34,130 nt of DNA from Synechococcus sp. BS301-5m-G53 (GTDB lineage: Bacteria; Cyanobacteriota; Cyanobacteriia; PCC-6307; Cyanobiaceae): positions 1 to 34,130 of the forward strand of contig JADHMX010000010.1 of NCBI GenBank assembly GCA_016779825.1, in the 5' to 3' direction. The position numbers were made by a program, and so were the translations under genes. Below the pieces are notes generated by a model. That model was not told the DNA's origin and searched no databases. It saw only the letters and a program-made list of their open reading frames with translations. This document shows positions 1 through 8,028 of this stretch, piece by piece (positions within the stretch are counted from its first letter, which is position 1; every line of letters starts with the position of its first letter).

Positions 1-533
1 TCGACGTAATACAGCCGTTTGGGCACATTCACTTCGATGCCCCCCACCAGGTTGGCCAGGGTTTCGATCGCATCCAGACGCACCAGGATGTGATGGCGGA
101 TCGGGCGGTTCATCAGGCGCGACAACTCCCGCTCCACCGCCTCGACACCGCCATAGGCCATCAGCGCATTGAGCTTCATGCCGCCGAAGCCCTCGGCATC
201 GATGTAGCTGTCGCGTGGGATCTGGGTGATCGTCGTGGTGGCGCCATTCACCCGAACCGTGAAGATCACATCGGTGTTGCTGCCGGAGCGGTCCCGGCCC
301 AGCACCACCACCTCCCTGGCGCCGAAGCCGGTCCAACCAGCAAACGGGTTGGCCAGCGGCGCGGGCTGAGGCATCACCAGCGGTTGGTCTGCCGTCCTTG
401 ACGGTTTCGTGTTGATCAACCGACTCAGCGGCACCGACAGCATCAGGCCGCCACTGAGACCCACCACCACGGCTCCAACCACGGGCCAGGTGATGGCCTG
501 AGACGACGGCTTGGCAGGGGGCTCTTGTGCCAT
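1..533 (-). CDS. LytR-CpsA-Psr (LCP) family protein, 3' end missing
   Basis: This reading frame is open through the left edge, so it is absent from the ORF track; I translated it from the reverse complement. It begins with ATG at 533 (MAQEPPAKPSS), has a membrane anchor at about residues 15-33, then a proline-rich linker and the start of an LCP domain. Visible LCP hallmarks are VVVLGRDRSG, TQIPRDSYID and an MNRPIRHHILVRLD-like strand followed by LVGGIEV. LCP proteins transfer polyisoprenoid-linked glycopolymers to the cell wall outside the cytoplasmic membrane; in cyanobacteria the acceptor is not well defined. About 177 codons are present, and the C-terminal half with the remaining conserved arginines lies outside the window. 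The family call is firm; the substrate is unknown. Confidence 0.85.
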   Translation of the reverse strand, partial: MAQEPPAKPSSQAITWPVVGAVVVGLSGGLMLSVPLSRLINTKPSRTADQPLVMPQPAPLANPFAGWTGFGAREVVVLGRDRSGSNTDVIFTVRVNGATTTITQIPRDSYIDAEGFGGMKLNALMAYGGVEAVERELSRLMNRPIRHHILVRLDAIETLANLVGGIEVNVPKRLYYV

Positions 534-601
534 GGGCTACACGCTACGTCGCATCTTGGCGTGCTGGTCCCGTCTCCGGTAGAGGGTCGGACGTCCGCTA
601 C

Positions 602-2731
602 TTAAACCAGCGGATCGCTGATCACCATCGAGGCGCAGGGGAGCTGGCGGATCAATTGGCTGGTGCGATCACTGCCGGGAATCGGCAGACCGGCCACCCG
701 CCTGCGCTGGGTGCGCAGGATCACAAGATCGTGTTCGCGACTGAGCCGGTGAATGGCCCCATCGATGCCCGGCCCTCGCACGATCACGATGTGAAAGCGC
801 TCCTCAGGAATCCCCGGCGGACGCCAGCGGATCAGCTGCTCCTCCATCCAATGACGGTCCTGCCCGCTGAAGCGGGGATCGTGCACATGCAGCAGGGTGA
901 TGCGGATGCGCTGATCCTCCGGAGCTGAGTTGATCACCCGCAGCGCCAGTTCGAACTGCTCGCGGGCGCTGGCGGAGAGGTCTTTGATCGGAACAAGGAT
1001 CCGGCCCAAGCCGCTGTCGGCCTCTCGACCCAGGTTCACCACCACCACCGGGCAGTGGGCCGTACGGCAGACCCCATCAACGATGTCGCCCATCAGCCAG
1101 GCCCTGAGCTGATCTGTGGGGGCGGCACCGATCAGCAACAGATCCGCGGCCTGTTCCAGCGCCGTGCGGCTCATTCCACCCGCGATGTCTTCATCCAGCC
1201 GCAGCAGGCTGCGGGTGGGCACAGCCAACTGAGCGCCGATGGTCTCCGCTGTGCTGAGGCGTCCGCGTGCCGCAGCAACAGCCCGGTTCAACCCACCGCG
1301 CATCTCCTCAAGGCTTGGATTCACCATCGCCAGGGGAAGCAGCAGCCCTTCGCCCCCAGACGACCCCCGCACCAAACGGGACGCCATGCTCAACAACCCT
1401 TTCTCGGTGCTGGGGTTGGCCACCGGCACCACGATGCGCAGGGGGCGCTGCACCACTTCATTGACGCCATCCAGCACCGCCGCCTCTTCACCGAAGCTGA
1501 CCGGCAGCGCATCAGGCCTGGGCTCCTTGAGCCGGGTCACCGACTGCTCGGTGAGGATCGGCCCCAGGGTGGCCGTCACCACCATCACCGCCAGCACGCT
1601 GTTGAGCACGGTCTGATTGAGCAGTCCCGCCTGAAAACCGATGAAGGCGGTGGCCAGCGTCGCCGCCACCTTGGGCATCGTCAGCGACCACATCATCAGG
1701 ATCTGGGCGCGGCGATAACCGAACAGCCGTCCGCTCAGCCACGAGGCCAGACCCTTGCCGCCAATGGCGCCCACCAGCATCAGCGCGGTGAACTGAAAGT
1801 TGCCCAGGCTCTGGCCCAGGCTGCCCAGATCCAGCAGCAGTCCCAGATCGATGAAGAAGATCGGGATGAACAGCACCCCGCCCACAAAAATCACCAGCTC
1901 CTTCACCCGGCCTTCCGGCAGCACGGAATTCACCGCCAGACCGGCCAGGAAGGCGCCGACAATCTTCTCGACACCAGCCAGCTCGGCCCCCAGGGACGCC
2001 AGGAACAGGGCCACCAAAACAGCGAGCACCATCCTGTTCTCATCGCTGATGCCCCGCAGCACCAGGCGCCGGCCCAACCAGCGAATGCCCAGCACCACAA
2101 GGAGAGCGAAGCCACCGATTTTGAGCAGCAGCAGGGTGAGGCCCATGCCACTGAGGTTCCCCTGACCCAGGCCCAGACCCACGGCCAGCAGCAGCAGAGC
2201 CACGATGTCGGTGAAGATCGTGCTGCCCACGCTCACCACCACCGACTCATCCTTCTGGGCGCCGTAGCTGCGCACGATCGGATAGCCCAGGGGGGTGTGG
2301 GTGGCCATCAGGGCGCCGAGCAACAGGCACGACACCGAGGCGAAGCCCGCCATCAGGCCGATCGACACGCCCGTGCCTACACCAATCAACAGGATCAGCA
2401 GGCCATAGATGAAGGAGCGGCGCTTGACCCGGTTGAACTCCTCCAGGTCAATCTCCAAACCCATCGTGAACAGCAGGTACACCGCCCCGAGATCCGAGAG
2501 CAGCCGAACTGTTTCGCTGCCGCTATCGACCCAGTCCAAGGCGTGGGGGCCCACCAACACCCCGGCCGCCAGCAGCCCCACCAGATCGGGCAGACCCAGC
2601 CGCCTGATCAACGGCGGTACCGCCGCACTGATCGCCACCAACAGCGAGAACACCCCGAGCGGGTGATGCATGACATGGCTGATCGAGGCCTGCATGGCCA
2701 TGGCTGCACCGCCGGCTTGCGGCCCCAGCAT
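602..2731 (-). CDS. Cation/proton antiporter (CPA2 type) with C-terminal tandem universal-stress domains
   Basis: A long hydrophobic N-terminal half of about 12 membrane segments carries CPA2 features: GLPDLVGLLAAGVLVGP, a TM5-like segment SVGSTIFTDIVALLLLAVG, and GAFLAGLAVN. It resembles the NhaS3-type Na+/H+ antiporters of cyanobacteria. The C-terminal part of about 280 residues is soluble and contains two UspA-like halves, one starting near LRIVVPVANPSTEKG and the other at GRILVPIKDLSASA; these probably sense nucleotide or stress state. The ORF track opens at a TTG (2755) with no ribosome site. I prefer the ATG at 2731; ATGs a few codons further in are also possible. It lies directly downstream of the ABC transporter gene on the same strand, with a gap of a few tens of bases, so co-transcription is likely. 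Ion specificity cannot be read from the sequence. Confidence 0.87.
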   Translation of the reverse strand: MLGPQAGGAAMAMQASISHVMHHPLGVFSLLVAISAAVPPLIRRLGLPDLVGLLAAGVLVGPHALDWVDSGSETVRLLSDLGAVYLLFTMGLEIDLEEFNRVKRRSFIYGLLILLIGVGTGVSIGLMAGFASVSCLLLGALMATHTPLGYPIVRSYGAQKDESVVVSVGSTIFTDIVALLLLAVGLGLGQGNLSGMGLTLLLLKIGGFALLVVLGIRWLGRRLVLRGISDENRMVLAVLVALFLASLGAELAGVEKIVGAFLAGLAVNSVLPEGRVKELVIFVGGVLFIPIFFIDLGLLLDLGSLGQSLGNFQFTALMLVGAIGGKGLASWLSGRLFGYRRAQILMMWSLTMPKVAATLATAFIGFQAGLLNQTVLNSVLAVMVVTATLGPILTEQSVTRLKEPRPDALPVSFGEEAAVLDGVNEVVQRPLRIVVPVANPSTEKGLLSMASRLVRGSSGGEGLLLPLAMVNPSLEEMRGGLNRAVAAARGRLSTAETIGAQLAVPTRSLLRLDEDIAGGMSRTALEQAADLLLIGAAPTDQLRAWLMGDIVDGVCRTAHCPVVVVNLGREADSGLGRILVPIKDLSASAREQFELALRVINSAPEDQRIRITLLHVHDPRFSGQDRHWMEEQLIRWRPPGIPEERFHIVIVRGPGIDGAIHRLSREHDLVILRTQRRRVAGLPIPGSDRTSQLIRQLPCASMVISDPLV

Positions 2732-2763
2732 GGTCGCCGGATCTGCCGCCAACAACAGCTGCT

Positions 2764-4569
2764 TCAGGAAGCGATAACCCCTTCGCCGGCCTGCACCTGC
2801 CAGAGATTGGTGTAAATCCCGCCCTGGGCCACCAGGCTGTCGTGGCTGCCCTGCTCCACAATCTGGCCCTGGTCCATCACCACGATCCAGTCGGCATGGC
2901 GGACGGTGCTGAGCCGGTGGGCGATCACGACGGTGGTGCGGTGCTGGGTGATCTGCGCCAAGGACCGCTGAATGGCGGCTTCGGTGTCGTTGTCCACCGC
3001 AGCGGTGGCTTCATCGAGCACCAGCACAGGCGCGTCCTTGAGGATGGCGCGGGCCAAGGCGATGCGCTGGCGCTGGCCGCCGGAAAGGCGCTGGCCCCGC
3101 TCCCCCACCAGGGTGTCGTAACCCTGGGGCAAGGCATCGATGAATCCGGCAGCTTCCGCCAGCCGAGCGGCCTGCTCAATCGCCACCGGATCAGGATCCG
3201 CCACCCCGTAGGCGATGTTCTCGGCCACGGTGCCGTGGAAGAGGTAAACGTCCTGACTCACCAGGGCGATGCAGCGGCGCAGGTCCTGAAGTTGCAAGGT
3301 GTCGATCGGCATCCCATCCAGGCAGATGCGTCCGCCATCGCGTTCGTACAGCCGCAGCAGCAGTTTCACCACCGTGCTCTTGCCGGACCCCGTGGCTCCG
3401 ACGATGCCGAGGGTCGATCCCGCTGGCACGGTCAGATCGAAGCCCTGCAGCAGTGCTGAACGGCCGGCATAGGCGAAATCCACCGCTTCAAAGCGAATCT
3501 CACCTCGCAGCCGCTGCGGATCCACAGACGCCGTTCCTCCCTGGATCAGCACCGGCGTGTCGATCAGATCGAGCACCCGCTGCGTGGAGGCCATCGAGCG
3601 CTGGTATTCGTCCAGGGTTCGGCCAATGGCGGTCAGCGGCCAGAGCAGCCGCTGGGTGATGAACACCAGAACGCTGTAGGTGGCCACCGGCAATTCGCCG
3701 GCCAGAGCCTTGAAGCCACCGATCAACAGGATCGCCAGAAAGGCGAACAGGATCGCAAAGCGAATCAAAGGGATGAAGGCGGCCGAGAGACGGATCGCCC
3801 GGGCATTGCTCCGGCGGTAGGCCAGGCTTTCCGCCCGCAGGCGCTCCAGTTCGAGGGCTTCGGCGGTAAAGCTCTTGATCGTGAGCATCCCCCCCAGGTT
3901 GTTGGCAAGCCGGGAGGCGAGATCACCAGCCCGAGCCCGCACCTCCCGGTAAAGCGGCGCCAGCTGACGCTGGAAGTGCAGCGATCCCCAGAGAATCACC
4001 GGGATCGGCAGGTAGGCGAACAGGGCCACCTCCGGCGCCACCATCGCCATGCCGATGCCCACCACCAACACGGTGGTGATCAACTGCAGGATCTGATTGG
4101 CACCCCGATCCAGAAACCGTTCGAGCTGATTGATGTCGTCATTGAGCACCGCCATCAGACGACCGGTGCTGTCCTGCTCGAAAAAGGCCAGCTCCAGCTT
4201 CTGCAGGTGGTCGTAGGCCTCGAGCCGCAGGCTGTGTTGCGTGGTTTGGGCCAGGTTGCGCCAGAGCACGTCGTAGAGGTATTCGAACAGCGACTCCGCC
4301 GCCCAAATCACAAAGGTGAGCAGGGCCAGCCCCCAAAGTTGCTGCCCGGCGGTCCTCAGACCGAAACCGGCCAGCACGGATTGCTCCTTGAGCAACACCA
4401 CATCCACGGCCAAGCCGATCAAGACCGGCGGCGCCAGATCGAACAGCTTGTTGAGCAGAGAGCAGCTGACCGCTGCAACCACCAGTCGGCGCTGAGGCGC
4501 CAGATGGCGCACCAACCGCATCAAGGGGGAGCGAATTGCTGAAGCTTTGCTGAGGGTTCGTTCCGACAC
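2764..4569 (-). CDS. ABC transporter, fused permease and ATPase (MsbA-like exporter)
   Basis: This is a half-transporter of about 600 residues. The N-terminal half has six hydrophobic segments typical of type-I exporters. The C-terminal nucleotide-binding domain has Walker A GATGSGKST, the Q-loop region ALVSQDVYLF, signature LSGGQRQRIALARA, Walker B VLVLDEATA and H-loop VIAHRLSTV. It would act as a homo- or heterodimer in the cytoplasmic membrane exporting a lipid, peptide or drug-like substrate; the substrate is not inferable. The ORF track extends to 4635, but that start overlaps the well-supported plus-strand gene at 4623. A GTG at 4569 preceded by AGGGGTG at a sensible spacing is the more likely start. 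The next gene on this strand is the antiporter. Confidence 0.88.
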   Translation of the reverse strand: MSERTLSKASAIRSPLMRLVRHLAPQRRLVVAAVSCSLLNKLFDLAPPVLIGLAVDVVLLKEQSVLAGFGLRTAGQQLWGLALLTFVIWAAESLFEYLYDVLWRNLAQTTQHSLRLEAYDHLQKLELAFFEQDSTGRLMAVLNDDINQLERFLDRGANQILQLITTVLVVGIGMAMVAPEVALFAYLPIPVILWGSLHFQRQLAPLYREVRARAGDLASRLANNLGGMLTIKSFTAEALELERLRAESLAYRRSNARAIRLSAAFIPLIRFAILFAFLAILLIGGFKALAGELPVATYSVLVFITQRLLWPLTAIGRTLDEYQRSMASTQRVLDLIDTPVLIQGGTASVDPQRLRGEIRFEAVDFAYAGRSALLQGFDLTVPAGSTLGIVGATGSGKSTVVKLLLRLYERDGGRICLDGMPIDTLQLQDLRRCIALVSQDVYLFHGTVAENIAYGVADPDPVAIEQAARLAEAAGFIDALPQGYDTLVGERGQRLSGGQRQRIALARAILKDAPVLVLDEATAAVDNDTEAAIQRSLAQITQHRTTVVIAHRLSTVRHADWIVVMDQGQIVEQGSHDSLVAQGGIYTNLWQVQAGEGVIAS

Positions 4570-4622
4570 GGTTTTCACCCCTAAAGACGCACTACAACGG
4601 AACCACAACTGAAGGAGGTGCC

Positions 4623-4817
4623 ATGAGCCGATCAAGGTCGTTCAACCGCTTTCACCGCCACCTGGCGCGGCAGAAACGCCGCGGAATGCGGGCTGTCTTG
4701 CCCCAATTCCAGGACGCCCGTGTGCATCAGGAAAGCCCAGCCGACTGCAGCGATGGCGTGCTGCGTCGGCTGAGCTTGCGTGAAATGGAATTGGACCTGA
4801 TGGAGGCCGAGGTCTGA
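4623..4817 (+). CDS. Small basic hypothetical protein
   Basis: This 64-codon frame starts with ATG at 4623, immediately preceded by a strong Shine-Dalgarno sequence (AAGGAGGTGCC-ATG), which is the main support for it. The N-terminal half is rich in Arg and His (MSRSRSFNRFHRHLARQKRR) and the C-terminal half is acidic (LREMELDLMEAEV). There is no membrane segment and no cysteine pair. It is divergent from the ABC transporter gene, whose start region it adjoins, and it ends three bases before the convergent RRM gene. I do not recognise a family. It is probably a lineage-restricted cyanobacterial protein. Confidence 0.7.
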   Translation: MSRSRSFNRFHRHLARQKRRGMRAVLPQFQDARVHQESPADCSDGVLRRLSLREMELDLMEAEV

Positions 4818-4820
4818 GCC

Positions 4821-5114
4821 TCAGTCGCGGTAACCGCCGCCACCACCACCGCCACGGGGGCCGCCGGAGCGCTCCCGAGGGGTGGCTTTGCTGACGCGGA
4901 TCATGCGGCCCATCCATTCCACATCCTGGAGATCGTCGATGGCTTTCTGCTCATCGGCATCGTTGACCATCTCGACAAAGGCGAAACCGCGTTTGCGGCC
5001 CGTCTCGCGATCCAGGGGGAGGCTGCAGGTCTTGACTTCGCCGTACTCATTGAAGAGATCAACGAGATGCTCTTGCTCCGCCTGGAAGGAAAGATTGCCG
5101 ATGTAGATGGTCAT
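4821..5114 (-). CDS. RRM-domain RNA-binding protein with glycine-rich tail
   Basis: This protein of 97 residues consists almost entirely of one RNA-recognition motif. RNP2 is seen as IYIGNLSF near the N-terminus and RNP1 as KRGFAFVEM at about residues 40-48. A short tail follows, RSGGPRGGGGGGGYRD. Single-RRM proteins with glycine-rich tails (Rbp) are typical of cyanobacteria, where they bind RNA in the cytoplasm; several are cold-induced or help localise mRNA. The start is the ATG at 5114 (MTIYIGNLS). The ORF track's extension to 5270 adds non-RRM sequence and would take up the upstream control region. About 200 bases separate it from the divergent gene at 5312, enough for two promoters. Confidence 0.93.
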   Translation of the reverse strand: MTIYIGNLSFQAEQEHLVDLFNEYGEVKTCSLPLDRETGRKRGFAFVEMVNDADEQKAIDDLQDVEWMGRMIRVSKATPRERSGGPRGGGGGGGYRD

Positions 5115-5311
5115 GGACCGTGGAACCGTTGGAATTGTTCGATCGCTTGAGCCGGTTCCGAAAGCTCGGAGAGGGCCAATGCTCATGCATGAACCCGATG
5201 ACGTTACAGGGCTGTCGTACGAATCAAGACGAAAAGCAGAAGCAATTACGAAGAGTTGGCCGCGATTCAAGGATCAGCTCCATTGTCAGAAGACCCTGAC
5301 GCAGGAGAGAG

Positions 5312-5506
5312 ATGACATTCGACAGCCTTTGCTTCCAAGCCCTCTGCTGGACCGCAGATGGAGAACTGGACACTGATGACAGGCTTGTGCTGCTCAACAA
5401 CATGATTCGGCAGTCCACGCCGAGCGAGCAGATCGAGCTGATTCAAGTTGTGGAGCAGTTGGCCTTACTACAGCCTGAAGCCACGGTTCAGGTCAGCAAT
5501 CTCTGA
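5312..5506 (+). CDS. Small acidic hypothetical protein
   Basis: This is a 64-residue frame starting at ATG 5312, preceded by a good ribosome site (GCAGGAGAGAG-ATG). The protein is acidic and predicted largely helical: MTFDSLCFQALCW, then TADGELDTDDRLVLLNNMI and SEQIELIQVVEQLALL. It has no membrane segment or metal motif. It ends 20 bases before the convergent secreted-protein gene on the other strand. I do not recognise the family. The ribosome site and protein-like composition support it as a real gene. Confidence 0.65.
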   Translation: MTFDSLCFQALCWTADGELDTDDRLVLLNNMIRQSTPSEQIELIQVVEQLALLQPEATVQVSNL

Positions 5507-5526
5507 CCCAAATCGAGCCCCGGGGA

Positions 5527-5775
5527 TCAGAAGCCGTAGGCCTCAGCCGCCTTGGCTTTGCAGGTGTCCTGGGCTGCCTTGATCCCAGCCCCGTTCTGCA
5601 CCTCCGCCAAAAAACAGCGGCAGGTGTGATCCACCATTCCTTCAGGCGGAACGGTGCCAGAGCTCTGCAGCTCGGCCTTGACAGCCGTTTTGCAGAACTG
5701 AGTGATCAGGCTGTTGTCCGAGGCCGCGACGGCAAGAGGCGTCGAGGCCAGAGCAACAGCCAGCAGCACACGCAT
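5527..5775 (-). CDS. Small exported cysteine-containing protein
   Basis: This protein of 82 residues starts with a clear signal peptide (MRVLLAVALASTPLAVAASDN, cleavage probably after AVA). The mature part of about 63 residues contains four cysteines (FCKTAV, HTCRCF, DTCKAK), consistent with two disulfides in the periplasm or thylakoid lumen. The ATG at 5775 shares one base with the TGA of the upstream helicase gene (TGATG), so translation is probably coupled; the ORF track's TTG start one codon earlier is less likely. I do not recognise a family with certainty, and its presence behind an RNA helicase gives no functional clue. Confidence 0.75.
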   Translation of the reverse strand: MRVLLAVALASTPLAVAASDNSLITQFCKTAVKAELQSSGTVPPEGMVDHTCRCFLAEVQNGAGIKAAQDTCKAKAAEAYGF

Positions 5776-7568
5776 CAAGACGCCTGGCTGATTTGCAGTT
5801 CGCGGTTCATCACGCGCAGGCTTTTGAGGCTGGAGAACACATCCTCCGGCATGCCCTTGGGAAGATCCACCAGGCTGTGATTGTCAAAAATCTGGATGCG
5901 GCCGATCATCCGGCCCTGCAGACCGGTCTCGCCGGCGATGGCACCCACCAGGTTGCCCGGCTTGACCCGATCGCGATGACCCACCTCAACGCGGTAGCGC
6001 TGCATGTTCTCCTCAGGAGCCCGTGCCGGACGCTCGCGCCGCTCACGGCGGTCTCCTGACTGGCGGTCACTGTCACGGTCACGGTCGCGGTCGTTGCGAC
6101 GGGTGTTCTGAATCCAGTCATCGTCACCCTTGCGCAGCAGCGCATCGGGTCCGATGGCCAGGTTGAGGGCCGCCATGGCCAGCTGCTCGGGACTGAGCTC
6201 AAGCTCAGTCGCCACCCGCTGCATCAGTTCCTGAAGCAGAGCCTGTTCATCGGCCTCCGGGCGTTGCGCCTGGGCTGCCTCGCTTAAGCGCTTGCGCAGA
6301 CGGTCCAGACGTCCCTGGTTGATGGCCGTGTTGCCGGGAACCTCCATCGCTTCGATCGGCTGACCGGTGGCCCGCTCGAGGTTGCGAATGAAGCGTCGTT
6401 CGCGTGGGGTCACGAACAGAACGGCTTCACCGGTTCGACCAGCCCGGCCCGTTCGGCCGATGCGGTGCACATAGGCCTCGCTGTCGAACGGCATGTCGTA
6501 GTTGATCACCAGACCGATGCGCTCCACATCGAGACCCCGGGCCGCCACATCCGTCGCCACCAGGATGTCGACCGATCCACTGCGCAGCCGCTCCACCGTG
6601 CGTTCCCGCTGGTTCTGGGGAACGTCGCCATTGAGCACAGCCACTTGATGACCTCCGGCCTCGAGGGTTTCGGCCACCGTCAGGGTGATCGCCTTGGTCC
6701 GGGCAAAAATGATCACACCCTCACCACCACAGGCATCGAGAACCCGTTGCAGGGCTTCGAGCTTGTGCGGCATCGGCACCGTGATCGAGCGCTGACGGAT
6801 CCGCTTGCCCTCCTGATCCTTGGTGCGGATCGTCACCTCAGCCGGATCCTTGAGATAACGCTTGGAAAGGCGTCGAATCTCCGGAGGCATCGTGGCGGAG
6901 AACAGCACAACCTGACGCTGTTCAGGCAACTGATCGAGGATCCACTCCACATCGTCGATGAAACCCATGCGGAGCATTTCGTCCGCTTCATCGAGCACCA
7001 GGCTGCGCAGGCCGCTGGTGTCGAGCGTGCCTTGGCGCATGTGGTCCATCACCCGGCCGGGGGTGCCCACCACCACATCAACGCCACGCTTGAGGGCACT
7101 GATCTGGGAGCGGAAATCCGTTCCGCCGTACACCGCCAACACCTTCAGGTGAGGATGGCCGGCGGAATAGGCCTTAAAGGAATCGGCCACCTGCATCGCC
7201 AGTTCCCGTGTGGGAGCAAGCACCAGGGCCTGGGGTGTTTTCTGACCGCTCTCGAGACGCTCGAGCAAGGGCAACGCAAACGCTGCTGTTTTGCCCGTAC
7301 CGGTCTGGGCCTGGCCCACCAGATCGCGGCCGAGCATCAGCTCTGGGAAGGCAGCCTTCTGAATGGGAGAAGGTTCGCTGTATCCCTTGTCGGCCAAGGT
7401 GCGCAGCAGGGCATCGCTGAAGCCAAAACCGGCAAAACCGGATTCCGGCTCAGCCGAGGTGATGGTGGTGGTGAACACCTCAGCATTGGGGGTGGATTCC
7501 GGCAGCGCCGATGCAGAAAGATCCACTGCGCAGGCGGAATCGTCGCGCTGCTGTTGCTGCTCAGTCAT
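5775..7568 (-). CDS. deaD: DEAD-box ATP-dependent RNA helicase with DbpA-type RNA-binding domain
   Basis: All helicase motifs are visible in order: Q-motif region GFSDALLRTLADKGYSEPSPIQ, motif I AQTGTGKT, DEAD in VLDEADEML, SAT in LFSATMPPEI, ARGLDV, and HRIGRTGRAGR. The core covers about residues 65-430. A charged linker with Arg-Asp repeats (NDRDRDRDSDR) follows. The C-terminus (from about MQRYRVEVGHRDRV) matches the DbpA/CsdA-type RNA-binding domain and ends in LRVMNRELQI. Such proteins unwind RNA during ribosome assembly and mRNA decay, and are often cold-induced in cyanobacteria. The ATG at 7568 is used here. A GTG 14 codons upstream (7610) has GGAGG only two bases before it and is the alternative. 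Confidence 0.95.
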   Translation of the reverse strand: MTEQQQQRDDSACAVDLSASALPESTPNAEVFTTTITSAEPESGFAGFGFSDALLRTLADKGYSEPSPIQKAAFPELMLGRDLVGQAQTGTGKTAAFALPLLERLESGQKTPQALVLAPTRELAMQVADSFKAYSAGHPHLKVLAVYGGTDFRSQISALKRGVDVVVGTPGRVMDHMRQGTLDTSGLRSLVLDEADEMLRMGFIDDVEWILDQLPEQRQVVLFSATMPPEIRRLSKRYLKDPAEVTIRTKDQEGKRIRQRSITVPMPHKLEALQRVLDACGGEGVIIFARTKAITLTVAETLEAGGHQVAVLNGDVPQNQRERTVERLRSGSVDILVATDVAARGLDVERIGLVINYDMPFDSEAYVHRIGRTGRAGRTGEAVLFVTPRERRFIRNLERATGQPIEAMEVPGNTAINQGRLDRLRKRLSEAAQAQRPEADEQALLQELMQRVATELELSPEQLAMAALNLAIGPDALLRKGDDDWIQNTRRNDRDRDRDSDRQSGDRRERRERPARAPEENMQRYRVEVGHRDRVKPGNLVGAIAGETGLQGRMIGRIQIFDNHSLVDLPKGMPEDVFSSLKSLRVMNRELQISQAS

Positions 7569-7673
7569 GGAAGGTGGCTTCGCCTGATTGATCTCTGAAA
7601 TCAGGCTCACAACCTCCCTGCAACGAAAAGAGTTGCGCTCTGGTTGTGTTGCCTACGCTTCAAAGGTTGGCCT

Positions 7674-8015
7674 TCAAGCTATCACCCGGCCGTAATCATC
7701 CTGGAGACGTTCGATGTCGTCTTCCCGCAGATCCTCCCCATGCTGAACCTCGAGAATCAGCAGATCAGAGTCGTCTGCACGGGCACGATGCACAGCGCCG
7801 CAGGGGATGGAGAGCATCACGCCCGCGCTCGCGGCGTGCCAACACTCACCACAGAGCAGAGCTCCTGAACCCGACACCACCGTCCAACTTTCACTGCGGT
7901 GACGATGCCGCTGCAGGGACAACTGCTGCCCGGTGCGGACCAGCAGACGTTTGACCAAATAGTTCTCCCCCTGGATCAACGTTTCGTACCAGCCCCAGGG
8001 ACGCTCAACACGCAT
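7674..8015 (-). CDS. Cupin protein similar to the C-terminal domain of type II mannose-6-phosphate isomerase
   Basis: This is a single-domain cupin of 113 residues. Motifs RPWGWYETL, VKRLLVRTGQQLSLQRHRHRSE and WTVVSGSG are those of the phosphomannose isomerase type II/ManC C-terminal cupin, with metal-binding histidines in the HRHRSE stretch and a second region at IPCGAVHRARA. It may isomerise mannose-6-phosphate to fructose-6-phosphate, or it may be a structural relative with another sugar substrate; the nucleotidyltransferase domain of ManC is absent. It ends very close to the helicase leader and begins 13 bases downstream of the recD stop, so it may be read from the rec transcript. Confidence 0.85.
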   Translation of the reverse strand: MRVERPWGWYETLIQGENYLVKRLLVRTGQQLSLQRHRHRSESWTVVSGSGALLCGECWHAASAGVMLSIPCGAVHRARADDSDLLILEVQHGEDLREDDIERLQDDYGRVIA

Positions 8016-8028
8016 CAGCCCACCCGCG

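Noticed and set aside
1055-2815. 586-codon plus-strand ORF
   Set aside because: It is antisense to the antiporter gene, which has a clear transporter pattern. The His/Gln-rich composition is typical of a GC-rich shadow frame.
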